Positions 9,325 through 18,101 of a stretch of 64,000 bases of DNA are shown one piece after another; the first letter of the stretch is position 1; each line of letters starts with the position of its first letter. A program made the position numbers and the translations under genes. The notes under the pieces were generated by a model. That model had not been told where the DNA came from. It was given only the letters and a program-made list of their open reading frames with translations, and did no database searches. The DNA comes from Mariprofundus ferrinatatus. GTDB taxonomy: Bacteria > Pseudomonadota > Zetaproteobacteria > Mariprofundales > Mariprofundaceae. The stretch is taken from contig NZ_CP018800.1 in the NCBI RefSeq assembly GCF_002795825.1, forward strand, positions 124,001-188,000, written 5' to 3'.

Positions 9325-9603
9325 CTATTCGTAGACCGAGCGAAGCGCTTTCAGGAAGTGAGCTCCGCGGGTTTCACTCCCTTCCAGAACGGCATGGGGA
9401 TCTTCGCCCATCGCCTTGACCGACTCATTGGCATAGGCGCGCTTGGCATCCTCGGTCATGCGTTGCCAGTCCGAGGCGTCGACGATGCCGTCATTGGTCA
9501 GGTCGAAGCGGGCATCAATGCCGAGTCCGCCAGCTGCCTGGCCAGGCTGGCCGGCAACAAGGCAGGCAAAGGCAGTGGCAATCAGAACAGTATTGATCTT
9601 CAT
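9325..9603 (-). CDS. Small exported protein with one EF-hand/dockerin-like loop
   Basis: 92 residues from the ATG at 9603. The first about 25 residues (MKINTVLIATAFACLVAG) form a Sec signal peptide. After it comes DLTNDGIVDASD, a 12-residue loop with acidic side chains at positions 1, 5, 9 and 12, as in EF-hand and dockerin calcium loops; only one copy is seen. The rest is helical and charged. It lies 22 bases downstream of ahcY on the same strand and may be co-transcribed. Function unknown; a calcium-binding periplasmic protein is inference from one loop. Confidence 0.72.
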   Translation of the reverse strand: MKINTVLIATAFACLVAGQPGQAAGGLGIDARFDLTNDGIVDASDWQRMTEDAKRAYANESVKAMGEDPHAVLEGSETRGAHFLKALRSVYE

Positions 9604-9625
9604 GGCCACTGCCCCCGCGCAATCC

Positions 9626-11032
9626 TTAGTAGCGGTAGTGGTTCGGCTTGTATGGACCTTCCACCGGTACGCCGATGTAATCAGCCTGTTCCTGAGACAG
9701 TGGCGTCAGGTTAACGCCAACCTTGGCCAGATGCAGACGTGCCACCTCTTCGTCCAGCTTTTTAGGCAGCGTATAGACTTCATTCTTGTACTCGCCGCTC
9801 TGTGTGAACAGTTCGATCTGCGCCAGTGTCTGGTTGGTAAAGGAGTTGGACATGACGAAACTCGGATGGCCGGTTCCGCAGCCAAGGTTCACCAGTCGGC
9901 CCTCAGCCAGCAGCGTGATGCGCTTGCCGTCCGGGAAGATGATCTGATCCACCTGTGGCTTAACATTATCCCACTCATACTTCTTCAGGCTGGCCACATC
10001 AATTTCGTTGTCGAAGTGGCCGATGTTGCAGACGATCGACTGATCTTTCATTGCAGCCATGTGGTCGTGAGTGATGACATGGTAGTTGCCGGTGGTGGTG
10101 ACGAAGATGTCGCCCAGTGCGCATGCATCGTCCATGTTCACAACACGGTAGCCCTCCATGGCCGCCTGCAGGGCGCAGATCGGATCGATCTCGGTCACCC
10201 AGGTGGTGGCACCCATGCCGCGGAATGCCTGTGCACAGCCTTTACCGACATCGCCGTAACCCAGAACCACGCAGATCTTGCCTGCAATCATCACATCTGT
10301 GGCACGCTTGATGCCGTCCAGCAGTGACTCGCGGCAGCCGTAGAGGTTGTCGAACTTGGACTTGGTCACAGAGTCGTTCACATTGATGGCCGGGAATGGC
10401 AGGTCGCCAGCCTCCTGCATCTGGTAGAGGCGGTGTACGCCTGTGGTGGTCTCTTCGGTTACACCGCGAATCGCATCGCGACGGCTGGTGTAGTAACCAG
10501 GCTGCGTGGCCAGGCGTTTCTTGATGGATGCGAAGAGATACTCCTCCTCTTCAGAGCCGGGGTTATCCAGTACCGCGGGGTCTTTCTCCGCCTTGGCGCC
10601 GAGAATCAGCAGCAGCGTGGCATCGCCACCATCGTCAAGAATCATGTTTGGCGTGCCGCCGTCATGCCACTCCATGATGTTGTGGCAAAACTCCCAGTAC
10701 TCCTCCAGCGTCTCGCCCTTATGGGCAAAAACCGGAACACCCTCGGCAGCGATCGCTGCAGCAGCGTGATCCTGTGTCGAGTAGATGTTGCATGATGCCC
10801 AGCGCACTTCGGCACCGAGTGCAGTCAGTGTTTCAATCAAAACGCCGGTCTGGATGGTCATGTGCAGGCTGCCTGCAATGCGTGCACCCTTGAGCGGCTG
10901 CTCGGCAGCATACTTTTCGCGCGTGGCCATCAGCCCCGGCATCTCTGTTTCGGCGATGGTCAGCTCTTTGCGGCCCCAGGCGATGGTTTTCGGGGACATA
11001 TCGGCTACTTTATAATCGGTAAATTCAGACAT
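9626..11032 (-). CDS. ahcY: Adenosylhomocysteinase (SAH hydrolase)
   Basis: Splits S-adenosylhomocysteine to adenosine and homocysteine, relieving product inhibition of methyltransferases. 468 aa. Seen are the substrate-domain run [36 protein letters not shown], the NAD+ Rossmann motif [13 protein letters not shown], and the C-terminal KPNHYRY with the Lys/Tyr that reach the neighbouring subunit's NAD. The chosen ATG has AGGAG seven bases upstream; a second ATG at 11038 is too close to that site. An SAH riboswitch lies in the leader, so expression should rise when SAH accumulates. metK is upstream on the same strand but separated by a terminator. Confidence 0.97.
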   Translation of the reverse strand: MSEFTDYKVADMSPKTIAWGRKELTIAETEMPGLMATREKYAAEQPLKGARIAGSLHMTIQTGVLIETLTALGAEVRWASCNIYSTQDHAAAAIAAEGVPVFAHKGETLEEYWEFCHNIMEWHDGGTPNMILDDGGDATLLLILGAKAEKDPAVLDNPGSEEEEYLFASIKKRLATQPGYYTSRRDAIRGVTEETTTGVHRLYQMQEAGDLPFPAINVNDSVTKSKFDNLYGCRESLLDGIKRATDVMIAGKICVVLGYGDVGKGCAQAFRGMGATTWVTEIDPICALQAAMEGYRVVNMDDACALGDIFVTTTGNYHVITHDHMAAMKDQSIVCNIGHFDNEIDVASLKKYEWDNVKPQVDQIIFPDGKRITLLAEGRLVNLGCGTGHPSFVMSNSFTNQTLAQIELFTQSGEYKNEVYTLPKKLDEEVARLHLAKVGVNLTPLSQEQADYIGVPVEGPYKPNHYRY

Positions 11033-11051
11033 TCTCATACTCCTATGGCTT

Positions 11052-11076
11052 GCCCGGCTGTTTGCAATGGCCGGGC
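11052..11076 (-). other. Leader hairpin before ahcY ribosome-binding site
   Basis: Perfect 7-bp stem GCCCGGC / GCCGGGC with an 11-base loop, between the SAH riboswitch pseudoknot and the AGGAG of ahcY. There is no U-tract, so it is not an ordinary terminator. It could be part of the expression platform or simply insulate the ribosome-binding site; its role is not known. Confidence 0.5.
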
Positions 11077-11086
11077 ATAAAAATAT

Positions 11087-11153
11087 GAGCACCGTTGAAC
11101 ATTTTTCGACTGAGCCTGGTGCCGCCTTTGCGGCACTGCAGTGCTCCTCAGTC
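11087..11153 (-). promoter_or_regulatory. SAH riboswitch (ahcY RNA motif) in the ahcY leader
   Basis: Read on the minus strand, the element begins GACTGAGGAGCACTGC and closes with CACCAGGCTCAGTC, matching the conserved core of SAH riboswitches (GAGGAGCGCUGC ... CCAGGCUCGG). Stem P1 is seven pairs (11108-11114 with 11147-11153). P2 is GTGCCGC / GCGGCAC with a 4-base loop (11119-11125 with 11130-11136). The pseudoknot partner GTGCTC at 11087-11092 pairs with GAGCAC at 11141-11146. SAH riboswitches are known ON switches for ahcY, which is exactly the gene that follows. All pairings were checked by eye. Confidence 0.93.
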
Positions 11154-11157
11154 CGGC

Positions 11158-11188
11158 AAAAAATCCGGCCACCCTGAAGTGACCGGAT
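11158..11188 (-). terminator. Rho-independent terminator after metK
   Basis: On the minus strand: a 10-bp stem ATCCGGTCAC / GTGGCCGGAT (one G-T pair), a short loop, then six T. It ends metK transcription and sits directly in front of the SAH riboswitch, so ahcY probably has its own promoter or depends on read-through. A second hairpin without U-tract is at 11204-11232. Confidence 0.85.
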
Positions 11189-11239
11189 CTGCCGTTATCT
11201 CATCCGGAAGATGCGGAGTGCATCTGCTCCGGACTGTAA

Positions 11240-12409
11240 TTATACCCCGGCGGCTGCCTTGAGGGCATCAACCTTATCGGTCTTCTCCCATGTGAAGTCA
11301 GGCAGTTCACGGCCGAAGTGACCGTAAGCTGCAGTCTGTGCGTAAATCGGACGCAGCAGATCAAGCGCCTGCACAATCCCCTTCGGACGCAGGTCAAAGA
11401 CTTCGCGCACGATGCCGGAGAGTTTTCCTTCGTCGATCTTGCCGGTGCCGAAGGTGTTGACCATGACGGAGAGCGGGTGTGCCACGCCGATGGCATAGGC
11501 CACCTGCACCTCACAGCGATCAGCCAGGCCTGCAGCGACAATGTTCTTGGCGACATAGCGCATCATGTAGCAGGCGGAGCGGTCCACCTTCGTCGGATCC
11601 TTGCCCGAGAATGCGCCGCCACCGTGGTGGCCGAAGCCGCCATAGGTATCAACAATGATCTTGCGACCGGTAACACCGCAGTCGCCAACCGGGCCGCCGA
11701 TCACGAAACGACCGGTCGGGTTGATGTGATACTCGGTGCCGGAGTGCAGCAGGCCGGTTGATCCGAGTACCGGGTTGATCACCTCATCCATGATCGCTTC
11801 GCAGAGCACCTTGTGCTCGATATCCGGATTGTGCTGTGTGGAGAGTACCACGGCATCGATAGCGACAGGCTTGTAGTTTTCGTAACGGACAGTGACCTGG
11901 GACTTCGCATCGGGGCGCAGGAAGTTCAGCGTGCCGTTCTTGCGCTTCTCTGCCTGTTTGGCCACCAGCAGGTGCGAGAGATGGATCGGGGTTGGCATCA
12001 GCACTTCGGTTTCGTTGGATGCATATCCGAACATCAGCCCCTGGTCGCCGGCACCCTGGTCGAGATCCAGCCCCTCGCCTTCGTTAACGCCCATGGCGAT
12101 ATCAGGCGACTGTTTGTCGAGGCTTACGAGTACCGCGCAGGACTCCCAGTCAAAGCCCATGGCTGAGCTGTTGTAGCCGATCTCCTTGATGGCGCTGCGT
12201 ACAACATCCTGATAGTCGATCACGGCAGATGTGGTGATCTCGCCGGCAATCAGCGCCAGGCCGGTGGTGACCATGGTTTCGCATGCTACGCGTGCGTACC
12301 TGTCCTGCTCGAGAATGGCATCGAGAATGCCGTCGGAGATGCGGTCAGCAACCTTGTCCGGGTGACCCTCGGAAACGGATTCGGATGTAAATACAAAATT
12401 TCGGCTCAT
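11240..12409 (-). CDS. metK: S-adenosylmethionine synthetase
   Basis: Makes SAM from methionine and ATP. 389 aa, the standard length. Signatures are [20 protein letters not shown] at the N-terminus, [12 protein letters not shown] in the ATP region, and [18 protein letters not shown], the phosphate-binding loop. ATG 12409 has AGGA about 8 bases upstream. Together with ahcY downstream it forms the activated-methyl cycle. The 88-base gap upstream holds a possible promoter but no SAM riboswitch that can be recognised. Confidence 0.97.
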   Translation of the reverse strand: MSRNFVFTSESVSEGHPDKVADRISDGILDAILEQDRYARVACETMVTTGLALIAGEITTSAVIDYQDVVRSAIKEIGYNSSAMGFDWESCAVLVSLDKQSPDIAMGVNEGEGLDLDQGAGDQGLMFGYASNETEVLMPTPIHLSHLLVAKQAEKRKNGTLNFLRPDAKSQVTVRYENYKPVAIDAVVLSTQHNPDIEHKVLCEAIMDEVINPVLGSTGLLHSGTEYHINPTGRFVIGGPVGDCGVTGRKIIVDTYGGFGHHGGGAFSGKDPTKVDRSACYMMRYVAKNIVAAGLADRCEVQVAYAIGVAHPLSVMVNTFGTGKIDEGKLSGIVREVFDLRPKGIVQALDLLRPIYAQTAAYGHFGRELPDFTWEKTDKVDALKAAAGV

Positions 12410-12462
12410 GAATATCCTGCCTTAAGTAATGGAGTTGGGTGAAACCTGGAAAATCGCTGCGA

Positions 12463-12491
12463 ACTATAGACGAAAGAGATGAAACCACCAA
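12463..12491 (-). promoter_or_regulatory. Possible sigma-70 promoter of metK
   Basis: Minus strand: TTGGTG (12491-12486), a 17-base spacer, then TATAGT (12468-12463). The -10 is five of six to consensus, the -35 only three of six. It lies between the end of ubiB and metK. Offered as a weak candidate only. Confidence 0.35.
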
Positions 12492-12497
12492 CCTCTG

Positions 12498-14105
12498 TCA
12501 GGTGCGGCTTACCGCAAGCACGAAACCGAGACCCATCAGGGCGGCTGAGAGCAGCAGCAGGCCGCTGCCTGCATCGTTCGCGCTGTTCCAGACCAGCCAG
12601 CCGCCGCCGGCAGCCGAGAGCATGGCGCCTATTGCGGTGGAGAGGCGTGACGGCTCACTGGTGAAGGTGACCGATCCCTCGTCGATACGTGAGAGTACGC
12701 TGTCAATCTTGGCAGGCAGCTGCATCCAGTCGCGCAGCTGGCCGTGAATCTCCTCGCCGATTGCCTCGGCCCGGCCGACGGGTCCCATATGGCGGGAGAC
12801 CCATTCGGTGATCAAAGGCCTGGCGAGCATCCAGACATTGGCCTGATCGGCGAGCTCCCTGGCCACCCCTTCGATCACAACCATGGTTTTCTGCAGCAGC
12901 AGCAGCTGCGGCTGCGTCTCCATCTTGAAGCGTTCGGTGACGGCGAACATCGAGAGCAGCAGTTCGGCAATCGAGATGTCACCAAGCGGCCGGTTGAAGA
13001 TCGGAACGGCGATCTCCCGCAGCGCATCCTCGAAGGCGGAGATGTCGGTGTTGGCCGGCACGTAGCCCGCCTCGACATGCACCTCGGCGGCGCGCCGGTA
13101 ATCCTCCTGCAGGAAGGCCAGAAGCATCGAGGCAATATAGCGGCGCGATCTGATATCAAGGCGACCGACGATGCCGAAATCGATAAAGATGAGATCGCCA
13201 TTGTCGGCAACGAAGATGTTGCCGGGATGCATGTCGGCATGGAAGTAGCCGTCGACAAACACCATGCGGAAGAACTGGGTGGCAGCGCGTTCGCAGAGCT
13301 TCAGGCAGTCATGCCCCGCCGCCTCCAGCTTCTCTTTCTCATCGATCGGGATACCGGAGATGCGCTCGGTGGTCAGCACCTCGGTCTGGGTGTAGTCCCA
13401 CATCACCTCGGGAACCCGTACCCCCTCAACCCCGGCAAAGTTCTCGGCAAAGCGGCTGGCGTGGGCCGCTTCGGCACGCAGATTCAGCTCCCCCCGGATG
13501 GTCACGGCGAACTCCTCGATCACCTGGGGTGCCTTCAGGCGGTGGTATTCGGGGAAGTAGCGGTCGAAGAGGCCGGCCAGCAGTTTAAGGATGGCGAGAT
13601 CCGATTCGATCGTGCGGCTGATATGATCCCGCCTCACCTTCACGGCGACATGGCGGCCATCTTTCAGTTCGGCAAAATGAACCTGGGCGATCGATGCGGC
13701 GGCAACCGGTGTCTCATCGAAGGCTGCAAACACACCGCCCTCGCCGGTCACCGGTTTTTTGAAGCTCTGCTCAATCACGCGTCGGACCTTTGCGATCGGT
13801 TCCGGCGGCACATTGTCCTGCAGCTTCTTCAGCTCCAGGGCGACATCGAGCGGCAGCAGATCCACACGGGTGGAGAGCATCTGCCCGAACTTGATAAAGG
13901 TGGGGCCCAGCTCCTCAAGCACCAGTCTGATCTGGGCGCCGAGATCCTTCGGCAGATCATCGCCCCTGAACAGCTGTACAAGCCATACATAGGGATAGAA
14001 GAGCCGCATGCGCACTGCCAGCGCTGCCATGCCGTGGGTGGCCAGGATGTGGCCGATGCGCATCAGGCGAAGGTTGCGCCGAAGGTTGGAGGGGAGTCGG
14101 ATCAT
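12498..14105 (-). CDS. ubiB: UbiB, ABC1/ADCK atypical kinase-like ubiquinone biosynthesis protein
   Basis: Membrane-bound ABC1-family protein needed for aerobic ubiquinone synthesis, acting as an ATPase/chaperone of the Ubi complex. 535 aa. The family marker KFGQMLSTRVDLLP (KxGQ motif) is near residue 90. The alanine-rich loop region, the catalytic-like HADMHPGNIF and FIDFGIVG motifs are all present. Two C-terminal hydrophobic helices anchor it (GAMLSAAGGGWLVW and LLLSAALMGLGFVLAV). It is the last gene of a ubiE-ubiJ-ubiB run, the same trio found together in many proteobacteria. Confidence 0.95.
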   Translation of the reverse strand: MIRLPSNLRRNLRLMRIGHILATHGMAALAVRMRLFYPYVWLVQLFRGDDLPKDLGAQIRLVLEELGPTFIKFGQMLSTRVDLLPLDVALELKKLQDNVPPEPIAKVRRVIEQSFKKPVTGEGGVFAAFDETPVAAASIAQVHFAELKDGRHVAVKVRRDHISRTIESDLAILKLLAGLFDRYFPEYHRLKAPQVIEEFAVTIRGELNLRAEAAHASRFAENFAGVEGVRVPEVMWDYTQTEVLTTERISGIPIDEKEKLEAAGHDCLKLCERAATQFFRMVFVDGYFHADMHPGNIFVADNGDLIFIDFGIVGRLDIRSRRYIASMLLAFLQEDYRRAAEVHVEAGYVPANTDISAFEDALREIAVPIFNRPLGDISIAELLLSMFAVTERFKMETQPQLLLLQKTMVVIEGVARELADQANVWMLARPLITEWVSRHMGPVGRAEAIGEEIHGQLRDWMQLPAKIDSVLSRIDEGSVTFTSEPSRLSTAIGAMLSAAGGGWLVWNSANDAGSGLLLLSAALMGLGFVLAVSRT

Positions 14106-14124
14106 ATAGGGGTGAATGCCACGT

Positions 14125-14778
14125 TCAGGAGTCGACCTTCTCTTCGATGAGATGTTCGTGCCGGTGCTCGAGGCGGGTGATGCGCCCTTTCAGTCGGCTG
14201 ATCTGGTGGGAGAGGTGTTCGACACCCGCCTGCCACTGCTGCAGGCGCTCACGGTCGGGAATATCCATCCCCTGCAGGTTCTGCTGCACCATCTTTCTCG
14301 TACCCTCGGCCAGCTTCTGCTCAGTGGCGACCAGTGCATGGGCCGCGCGGGCGACACGGGTGCCGAAAAAGTCGCCGAAGTTTGCGCGCAGCTCCCGCTC
14401 CCAGTCCAGATCGGCAGCGGCAAAAAGCTTTTTGAAGCGCAACATCGCATCGGAGTCCCCGGAGAGTTTCAGCACCTGCTGGAAAACAAGGTCGTCCGGG
14501 TCCTCATGGGCAAAGCACATGCGTGCAAAGCCTGCCGTGGTGCCGGTAAGGCGCACATCGGGGGTGCCGTCATAGGTGGAGTGGACCCAGGCCCTGCCGC
14601 GCGAAAAGCCGAGAAACATGATCGCATCGGTGTCAGAGACATGGATGCGGAAAACCCGCCCCTCGAGATCGGCCATGTAGGGCTTCAGGTTTGCGTCGCG
14701 AGAGAAGACCAGGTCGAGCACCGTGGTCATGACCACGCACTGCACAGGCACCGGTATAAGTCGCAATGGTAAAAACAT
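14125..14778 (-). CDS. ubiJ: UbiJ-like SCP2-domain ubiquinone biosynthesis accessory factor
   Basis: UbiJ binds lipid ubiquinone precursors through an SCP2 (sterol carrier) fold and scaffolds the Ubi complex. This 217-residue protein has an SCP2-like N-terminal part (about 20-115: GRVFRIHVSDTDAIMFL ... DVRLTGTTAGFARM) and a C-terminal helical tail that looks like a coiled coil (HLSHQISRLKGRITRLEHR). Sequence identity to characterised UbiJ is low, but the position between ubiE and ubiB is diagnostic. ATG 14778 was preferred over a GTG at 14787 and an ATG at 14730, which lacks a ribosome-binding site. Confidence 0.86.
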   Translation of the reverse strand: MFLPLRLIPVPVQCVVMTTVLDLVFSRDANLKPYMADLEGRVFRIHVSDTDAIMFLGFSRGRAWVHSTYDGTPDVRLTGTTAGFARMCFAHEDPDDLVFQQVLKLSGDSDAMLRFKKLFAAADLDWERELRANFGDFFGTRVARAAHALVATEQKLAEGTRKMVQQNLQGMDIPDRERLQQWQAGVEHLSHQISRLKGRITRLEHRHEHLIEEKVDS

Positions 14779-14797
14779 CACGCTCACGTGCGGGCTC

Positions 14798-14858
14798 CAC
14801 TACCGCACAGGACGTGCGGCTTTAGTGAGCAACCGCAAAACCGCGCTTTTGGGGTTGC
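14798..14858 (-). repeat. Hairpin element A between ubiE and ubiJ
   Basis: On the minus strand there are two stacked hairpins one base apart. Hairpin I (14858-14829) is GCAACC, a mismatch, CAAAA, loop GCGCGG, TTTTG, a mismatch, GGTTGC. Hairpin II (14827-14798) is CACTA plus CCGCAC, loop GTCCT, then GTGCGG and TAGTG. The same plan (AAAAGCG loop hairpin, TCAC spacer, TCCT loop hairpin, closing GTG strand) occurs on the plus strand at 18144-18232 with different but still paired stem bases. It lies inside a transcription unit, before the ubiJ start. It is a repeated palindromic element or structured RNA of unknown role. Confidence 0.65.
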
Positions 14859-14900
14859 GTCATAAGGCGAGGACAGGATGTTCCGAGTCCGTATCATGAA

Positions 14901-15695
14901 TTAAACCTTATACCCGCGGTGCAGGGCGACGATGCCGCCGGTCAGGTTGTCGTGCCTGACGAGGTCGAATCCGGCCCTGCTGATCAGCTTGTCGAAGCGC
15001 TTCTGATCGGGGAAGCGGCGGATCGATTCGACCAGGTACTGGTAGGAGTCGCGGTCACCGGTCACCTTCTCGCCCATCAGCGGAATGATATTGAAGGAGT
15101 AGGCGTCGTAGATGACGTCGAGCCCGGGCAGTACGGGGCGTGAAAACTCCAGGCAGATGAACTGTCCCCCCGGCTTCAGGATGCGGTAGAACTCCCTTAA
15201 GCCAGCCTCGATATCGAGGAAGTTGCGGATGCCGAAAGCGATGGTAACGCAGTCGAAGGCGTTGTCGGCAAACGCGAGCCTGGTGCCGTCGGACTGGATG
15301 CAGTCGGCGCGGCCCGGCAGCAGCCCCTCATCGATCACCCGGCGCGCACCCTCGGCCAGCATCGGGCCGTTCAGGTCGGTGAGTACCACGCGGCCGGTCG
15401 GCCCCATCTTCCTGGCAAGGCCAATGGCGATATCGCCGGAGCCCGCCGCCACATCGAGTACGCGGCTTCCTGCGCCGATGGCGGCAGTTGCGATCATGCG
15501 CCGTTTCCAGAGCCGGTGCATGCCGCCGCTCATGACGTCGTTCATGATGTCGTACTGGCTGGCCACAGATGAGAATACGCCCATCACGCGGTTCACCTTC
15601 TCGCTTCCGCTGACGGTCTCAAAGCCGAAGTGGGTTGTGCCCTCCGGGCTGCCGGATGCTGTGTCGCTGTCGATATTTCGGGTTGTCTCGTTCAT
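14901..15695 (-). CDS. ubiE: Demethylmenaquinone/2-methoxy-6-polyprenylbenzoquinol C-methyltransferase UbiE
   Basis: SAM-dependent C-methyltransferase of ubiquinone and menaquinone synthesis. 264 aa. Family signatures are FGFETV followed by VFSSVASQYDIMNDVMS, motif I DVAAGSGDIAIGLA, and the late motif RILKPGGQFICLEFSRP. The C-terminus GGIVALHRGYKV is typical. It is the first gene of the minus-strand ubiE-ubiJ-ubiB run, and its start faces the nrdJ promoter region. Confidence 0.96.
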   Translation of the reverse strand: MNETTRNIDSDTASGSPEGTTHFGFETVSGSEKVNRVMGVFSSVASQYDIMNDVMSGGMHRLWKRRMIATAAIGAGSRVLDVAAGSGDIAIGLARKMGPTGRVVLTDLNGPMLAEGARRVIDEGLLPGRADCIQSDGTRLAFADNAFDCVTIAFGIRNFLDIEAGLREFYRILKPGGQFICLEFSRPVLPGLDVIYDAYSFNIIPLMGEKVTGDRDSYQYLVESIRRFPDQKRFDKLISRAGFDLVRHDNLTGGIVALHRGYKV

Positions 15696-15781
15696 GGGAT
15701 GCGCATCGTATCAGGCCGACGCCGAGTCTCCAAACAAAGCCTTTATATATATAGGGCTACGCCCCTTTTTATTGCATAACC

Positions 15782-15790
15782 TGTGGATAA
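15782..15790 (-). promoter_or_regulatory. Consensus DnaA box upstream of nrdJ
   Basis: TGTGGATAA, the exact complement of the strict DnaA box TTATCCACA. It lies 148 bases before the nrdJ start, between ubiE and nrdJ, flanked by two copies of TGCATAA (15773-15779 and 15795-15801). DnaA control of ribonucleotide reductase genes is known in Escherichia coli. A single 9-mer can occur by chance, so function is inference from position. Confidence 0.5.
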
Positions 15791-15816
15791 ACAGTGCATA
15801 AGATGTGCATGCAAAA

Positions 15817-15871
15817 ACACTACAGTTAGTGCAACAAGATTGCTTGACACCCTAGATATAGTGCCTACACT
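15817..15871 (+). promoter_or_regulatory. nrdJ promoter with paired NrdR boxes
   Basis: Box 1 ACACTACAGTTAGTGC (15817-15832) and box 2 ACCCTAGATATAGTGC (15849-15864) match the known NrdR pattern acaCwAtATaTwGtgt and lie 32 bases apart start to start, the usual three-turn spacing for NrdR. A promoter overlaps box 2: TTGACA (15844-15849, perfect -35), 16 bases, TACACT (15866-15871). Binding would cover the -35/-10 spacer and repress. The nrdR gene itself is not in the window. Confidence 0.8.
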
Positions 15872-15929
15872 CCTCCGCAGATTTCGTATTCCGGCGCGCT
15901 TGCCGGAGCAGTGCCGGAGGGAGACTAGC

Positions 15930-18101
15930 ATGAGTGCAAACACGAATATTTTGAAGATCGCGTCGGTTGACGGGGCGCAGCATAAAGCGGTGACAGAGAT
16001 CGGTTTCCAGCCGGCATCGCTCGATATATGGGATAAGAAGTATCGCCTCAAGGACAAGTTCGGGAACGCCGTCGATGAGGATATCGAAGCAACCTATGAG
16101 CGCGTTGCCAGGGCACTGGCTGCGGTCGAGGATGAGGAGAAGCGCGACGAGTGGTTCGAGAAGTTCACCTGGGCGCTGGCCAACGGTGCGATCCCTGCCG
16201 GCCGTATCATGTCCAATGCCGGTGCCGAGGCGCATAAGCCGGCCACCAGCACCATCAACTGTACCGTATCCGGCACCATCCCCGATTCGATGGACGGTAT
16301 TCTCTCCATGGTTCACGAGGCGGGACTGACGCTGAAGGCCGGCTGCGGCATCGGTTACGAATTCTCCACACTGCGTCCCAAGGGGGCATATGTGTCCGGC
16401 GCCGGCGCCTACACCTCCGGCCCGCTCTCGTTCATGGATATCTACGACAAGATGTGCTTCACCGTATCCAGTGCCGGCGGCCGCCGCGGTGCCCAGATGG
16501 GGACATTCGATATCTCCCACCCCGATATCACCGACTTTATCCGTGCCAAGCGCGAGGACGGGCGGCTGCGTCAGTTCAATCTCTCCTGCCTGATCACCCG
16601 CGACTTCATGGAGGCGGTGAAGAACGATGGCGACTGGGATCTCGTGTTCCCGGCCAGCCAGACCGAGATCGACGATGCCGAGACACGCATCGTATTCAAA
16701 CATGTGGCCAACCCGCCGAAAGATGCGGTGAAGGACGATCGCGGTCATGTCGCCTGCAAGGTGTACCGCACCATGAAGGCGCAGCGGCTCTGGGATGTGA
16801 TCATGGCCTCCACCTACGACTACGCCGAGCCCGGCTTCATCCTGATCGATGAGGTGAACGATCTGAACAACAACTGGTTCTGCGAGGATGTGCGTGCCAC
16901 CAACCCTTGCGGCGAGCAGCCGCTGCCGCCCTACGGCGCCTGCCTGCTCGGATCGGTCAACCTGACCAAGTTCGTGCGCGAGCCGTTCACCGACAGCGCC
17001 CATTTCGACTGGGAGGCCTACCGCAAGGTGGTGGCGATCTTCACCCGCATGCTCGACAACGTCGTCGATATCAACGGCCTGCCGCTGCCGAAGCAGCGCG
17101 AGGAGATTCTCTCCAAGCGTCGCCACGGTATGGGTTTCCTCGGTCTCGGTTCCGCCCTGACCATGCTGCGCACCCCCTACGGCACCCCGGAATCGCTGCA
17201 GTTCACCGAGCAGATCGCCTACGAGATGGCGCGTACCGGTTTCCAGACAGGTCTTGCGCTGGCCGATGAGAAGGGGCCTGCCCCCGCGCTTGAGCAGGAG
17301 TATCAGGTGACGCCGGAGATGATGGCCAAGCGTCCCGAGATGGCCAACGACGGCATCCGTATCGGCGACAGGCTGGCCGGTAAGGTCCTGTGGGCGAAGT
17401 ACTCCAGATATATGCAGAAGTTCCTCGCCACCGGTTCGGAAGAGGATGCGGCGATGATCGAGGCGATGATCGACAAGGGGTGCCGTTTTACCCACCACTC
17501 ATCGATCGCCCCGACCGGCACCATCTCGCTCTCGCTGGCCAATAACGCATCCAACGGTATCGAGCCCTCCTTCGCGCATCACTATGCACGCAACATCATC
17601 CGCGAGGGCAAGAAGAGTAAAGAGAAGGTGGATGTCTTCTCCTTCGAGATGCTCGCCTACCGCGAGCTGGTCAATGCCGACGCGATGCCGTTTACCGATG
17701 ATGTGGCGAACAAACTGCCGGACTACTTTATCTCCGCAGATGAGGTGACGCCGAAGCAGCATGTTGATATCCAGGCCGCAGCACAGCGTTGGGTGGACTC
17801 ATCGATCTCCAAGACCGCCAACGTGCCGACCGACTTCCCGTATGAGGATTTCAAGGATATCTACCTCTACGCCTACGAGCAGGGATTGAAAGGGTGCACC
17901 ACCTTCCGCTTCAACCCCGAGGCGTTCCAGGGTGTACTGGTGAAGGAGACCGATCTCGCCAACACCACCTACAAGTTCAAGCTGGAGGATGGCACCGAGA
18001 TCGAGGCGAAGGGCAACGAGGAGGTCGAGTACGACGGCGAGATGCACACGGCCGCCAACCTCTTCGATGCACTGAAAGAGGGGTATTACGGTAAGTTCTG
18101 A
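15930..18101 (+). CDS. nrdJ: Adenosylcobalamin-dependent ribonucleotide reductase, catalytic subunit (NrdJa)
   Basis: Class II ribonucleotide reductase, making deoxyribonucleotides with a B12-derived thiyl radical, independent of oxygen. 723 aa. Visible are SNAGAEAHKPATSTINCTVSG near residue 95 (substrate-site Cys), GGRRGAQMGTFDISHPD, NPCGEQPLPPYGACLLGSVN with the radical-bearing Cys near 327, and HHSSIAPTGTISLSLANNASNG. The C-terminal TSCPD/cysteine tail is absent and is supplied by nrdJb downstream, the split arrangement known from Pseudomonas. ATG 15930 follows GGAGGGA; earlier in-frame codons overlap the NrdR boxes and are not used. Confidence 0.95.
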   Translation: MSANTNILKIASVDGAQHKAVTEIGFQPASLDIWDKKYRLKDKFGNAVDEDIEATYERVARALAAVEDEEKRDEWFEKFTWALANGAIPAGRIMSNAGAEAHKPATSTINCTVSGTIPDSMDGILSMVHEAGLTLKAGCGIGYEFSTLRPKGAYVSGAGAYTSGPLSFMDIYDKMCFTVSSAGGRRGAQMGTFDISHPDITDFIRAKREDGRLRQFNLSCLITRDFMEAVKNDGDWDLVFPASQTEIDDAETRIVFKHVANPPKDAVKDDRGHVACKVYRTMKAQRLWDVIMASTYDYAEPGFILIDEVNDLNNNWFCEDVRATNPCGEQPLPPYGACLLGSVNLTKFVREPFTDSAHFDWEAYRKVVAIFTRMLDNVVDINGLPLPKQREEILSKRRHGMGFLGLGSALTMLRTPYGTPESLQFTEQIAYEMARTGFQTGLALADEKGPAPALEQEYQVTPEMMAKRPEMANDGIRIGDRLAGKVLWAKYSRYMQKFLATGSEEDAAMIEAMIDKGCRFTHHSSIAPTGTISLSLANNASNGIEPSFAHHYARNIIREGKKSKEKVDVFSFEMLAYRELVNADAMPFTDDVANKLPDYFISADEVTPKQHVDIQAAAQRWVDSSISKTANVPTDFPYEDFKDIYLYAYEQGLKGCTTFRFNPEAFQGVLVKETDLANTTYKFKLEDGTEIEAKGNEEVEYDGEMHTAANLFDALKEGYYGKF

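Noticed and set aside
12410-12497. SAM riboswitch before metK
   Set aside because: No SAM-I to SAM-IV core can be drawn in the 88-base gap.
12744-14150. 468-codon open frame antisense to ubiB
   Set aside because: Shadow of ubiB; composition rich in His/Gly/Asp as expected from antisense reading, no motif.
15742-15801. Replication origin (AT-rich run plus DnaA box)
   Set aside because: Only one DnaA box, and no dnaA, dnaN or gidA nearby; a regulatory box is more likely.
15852-17498. 548-codon open frame antisense to nrdJ
   Set aside because: It is a mirror of a strongly coding, GC-rich gene; the translation has no recognisable domain and no ribosome-binding site.
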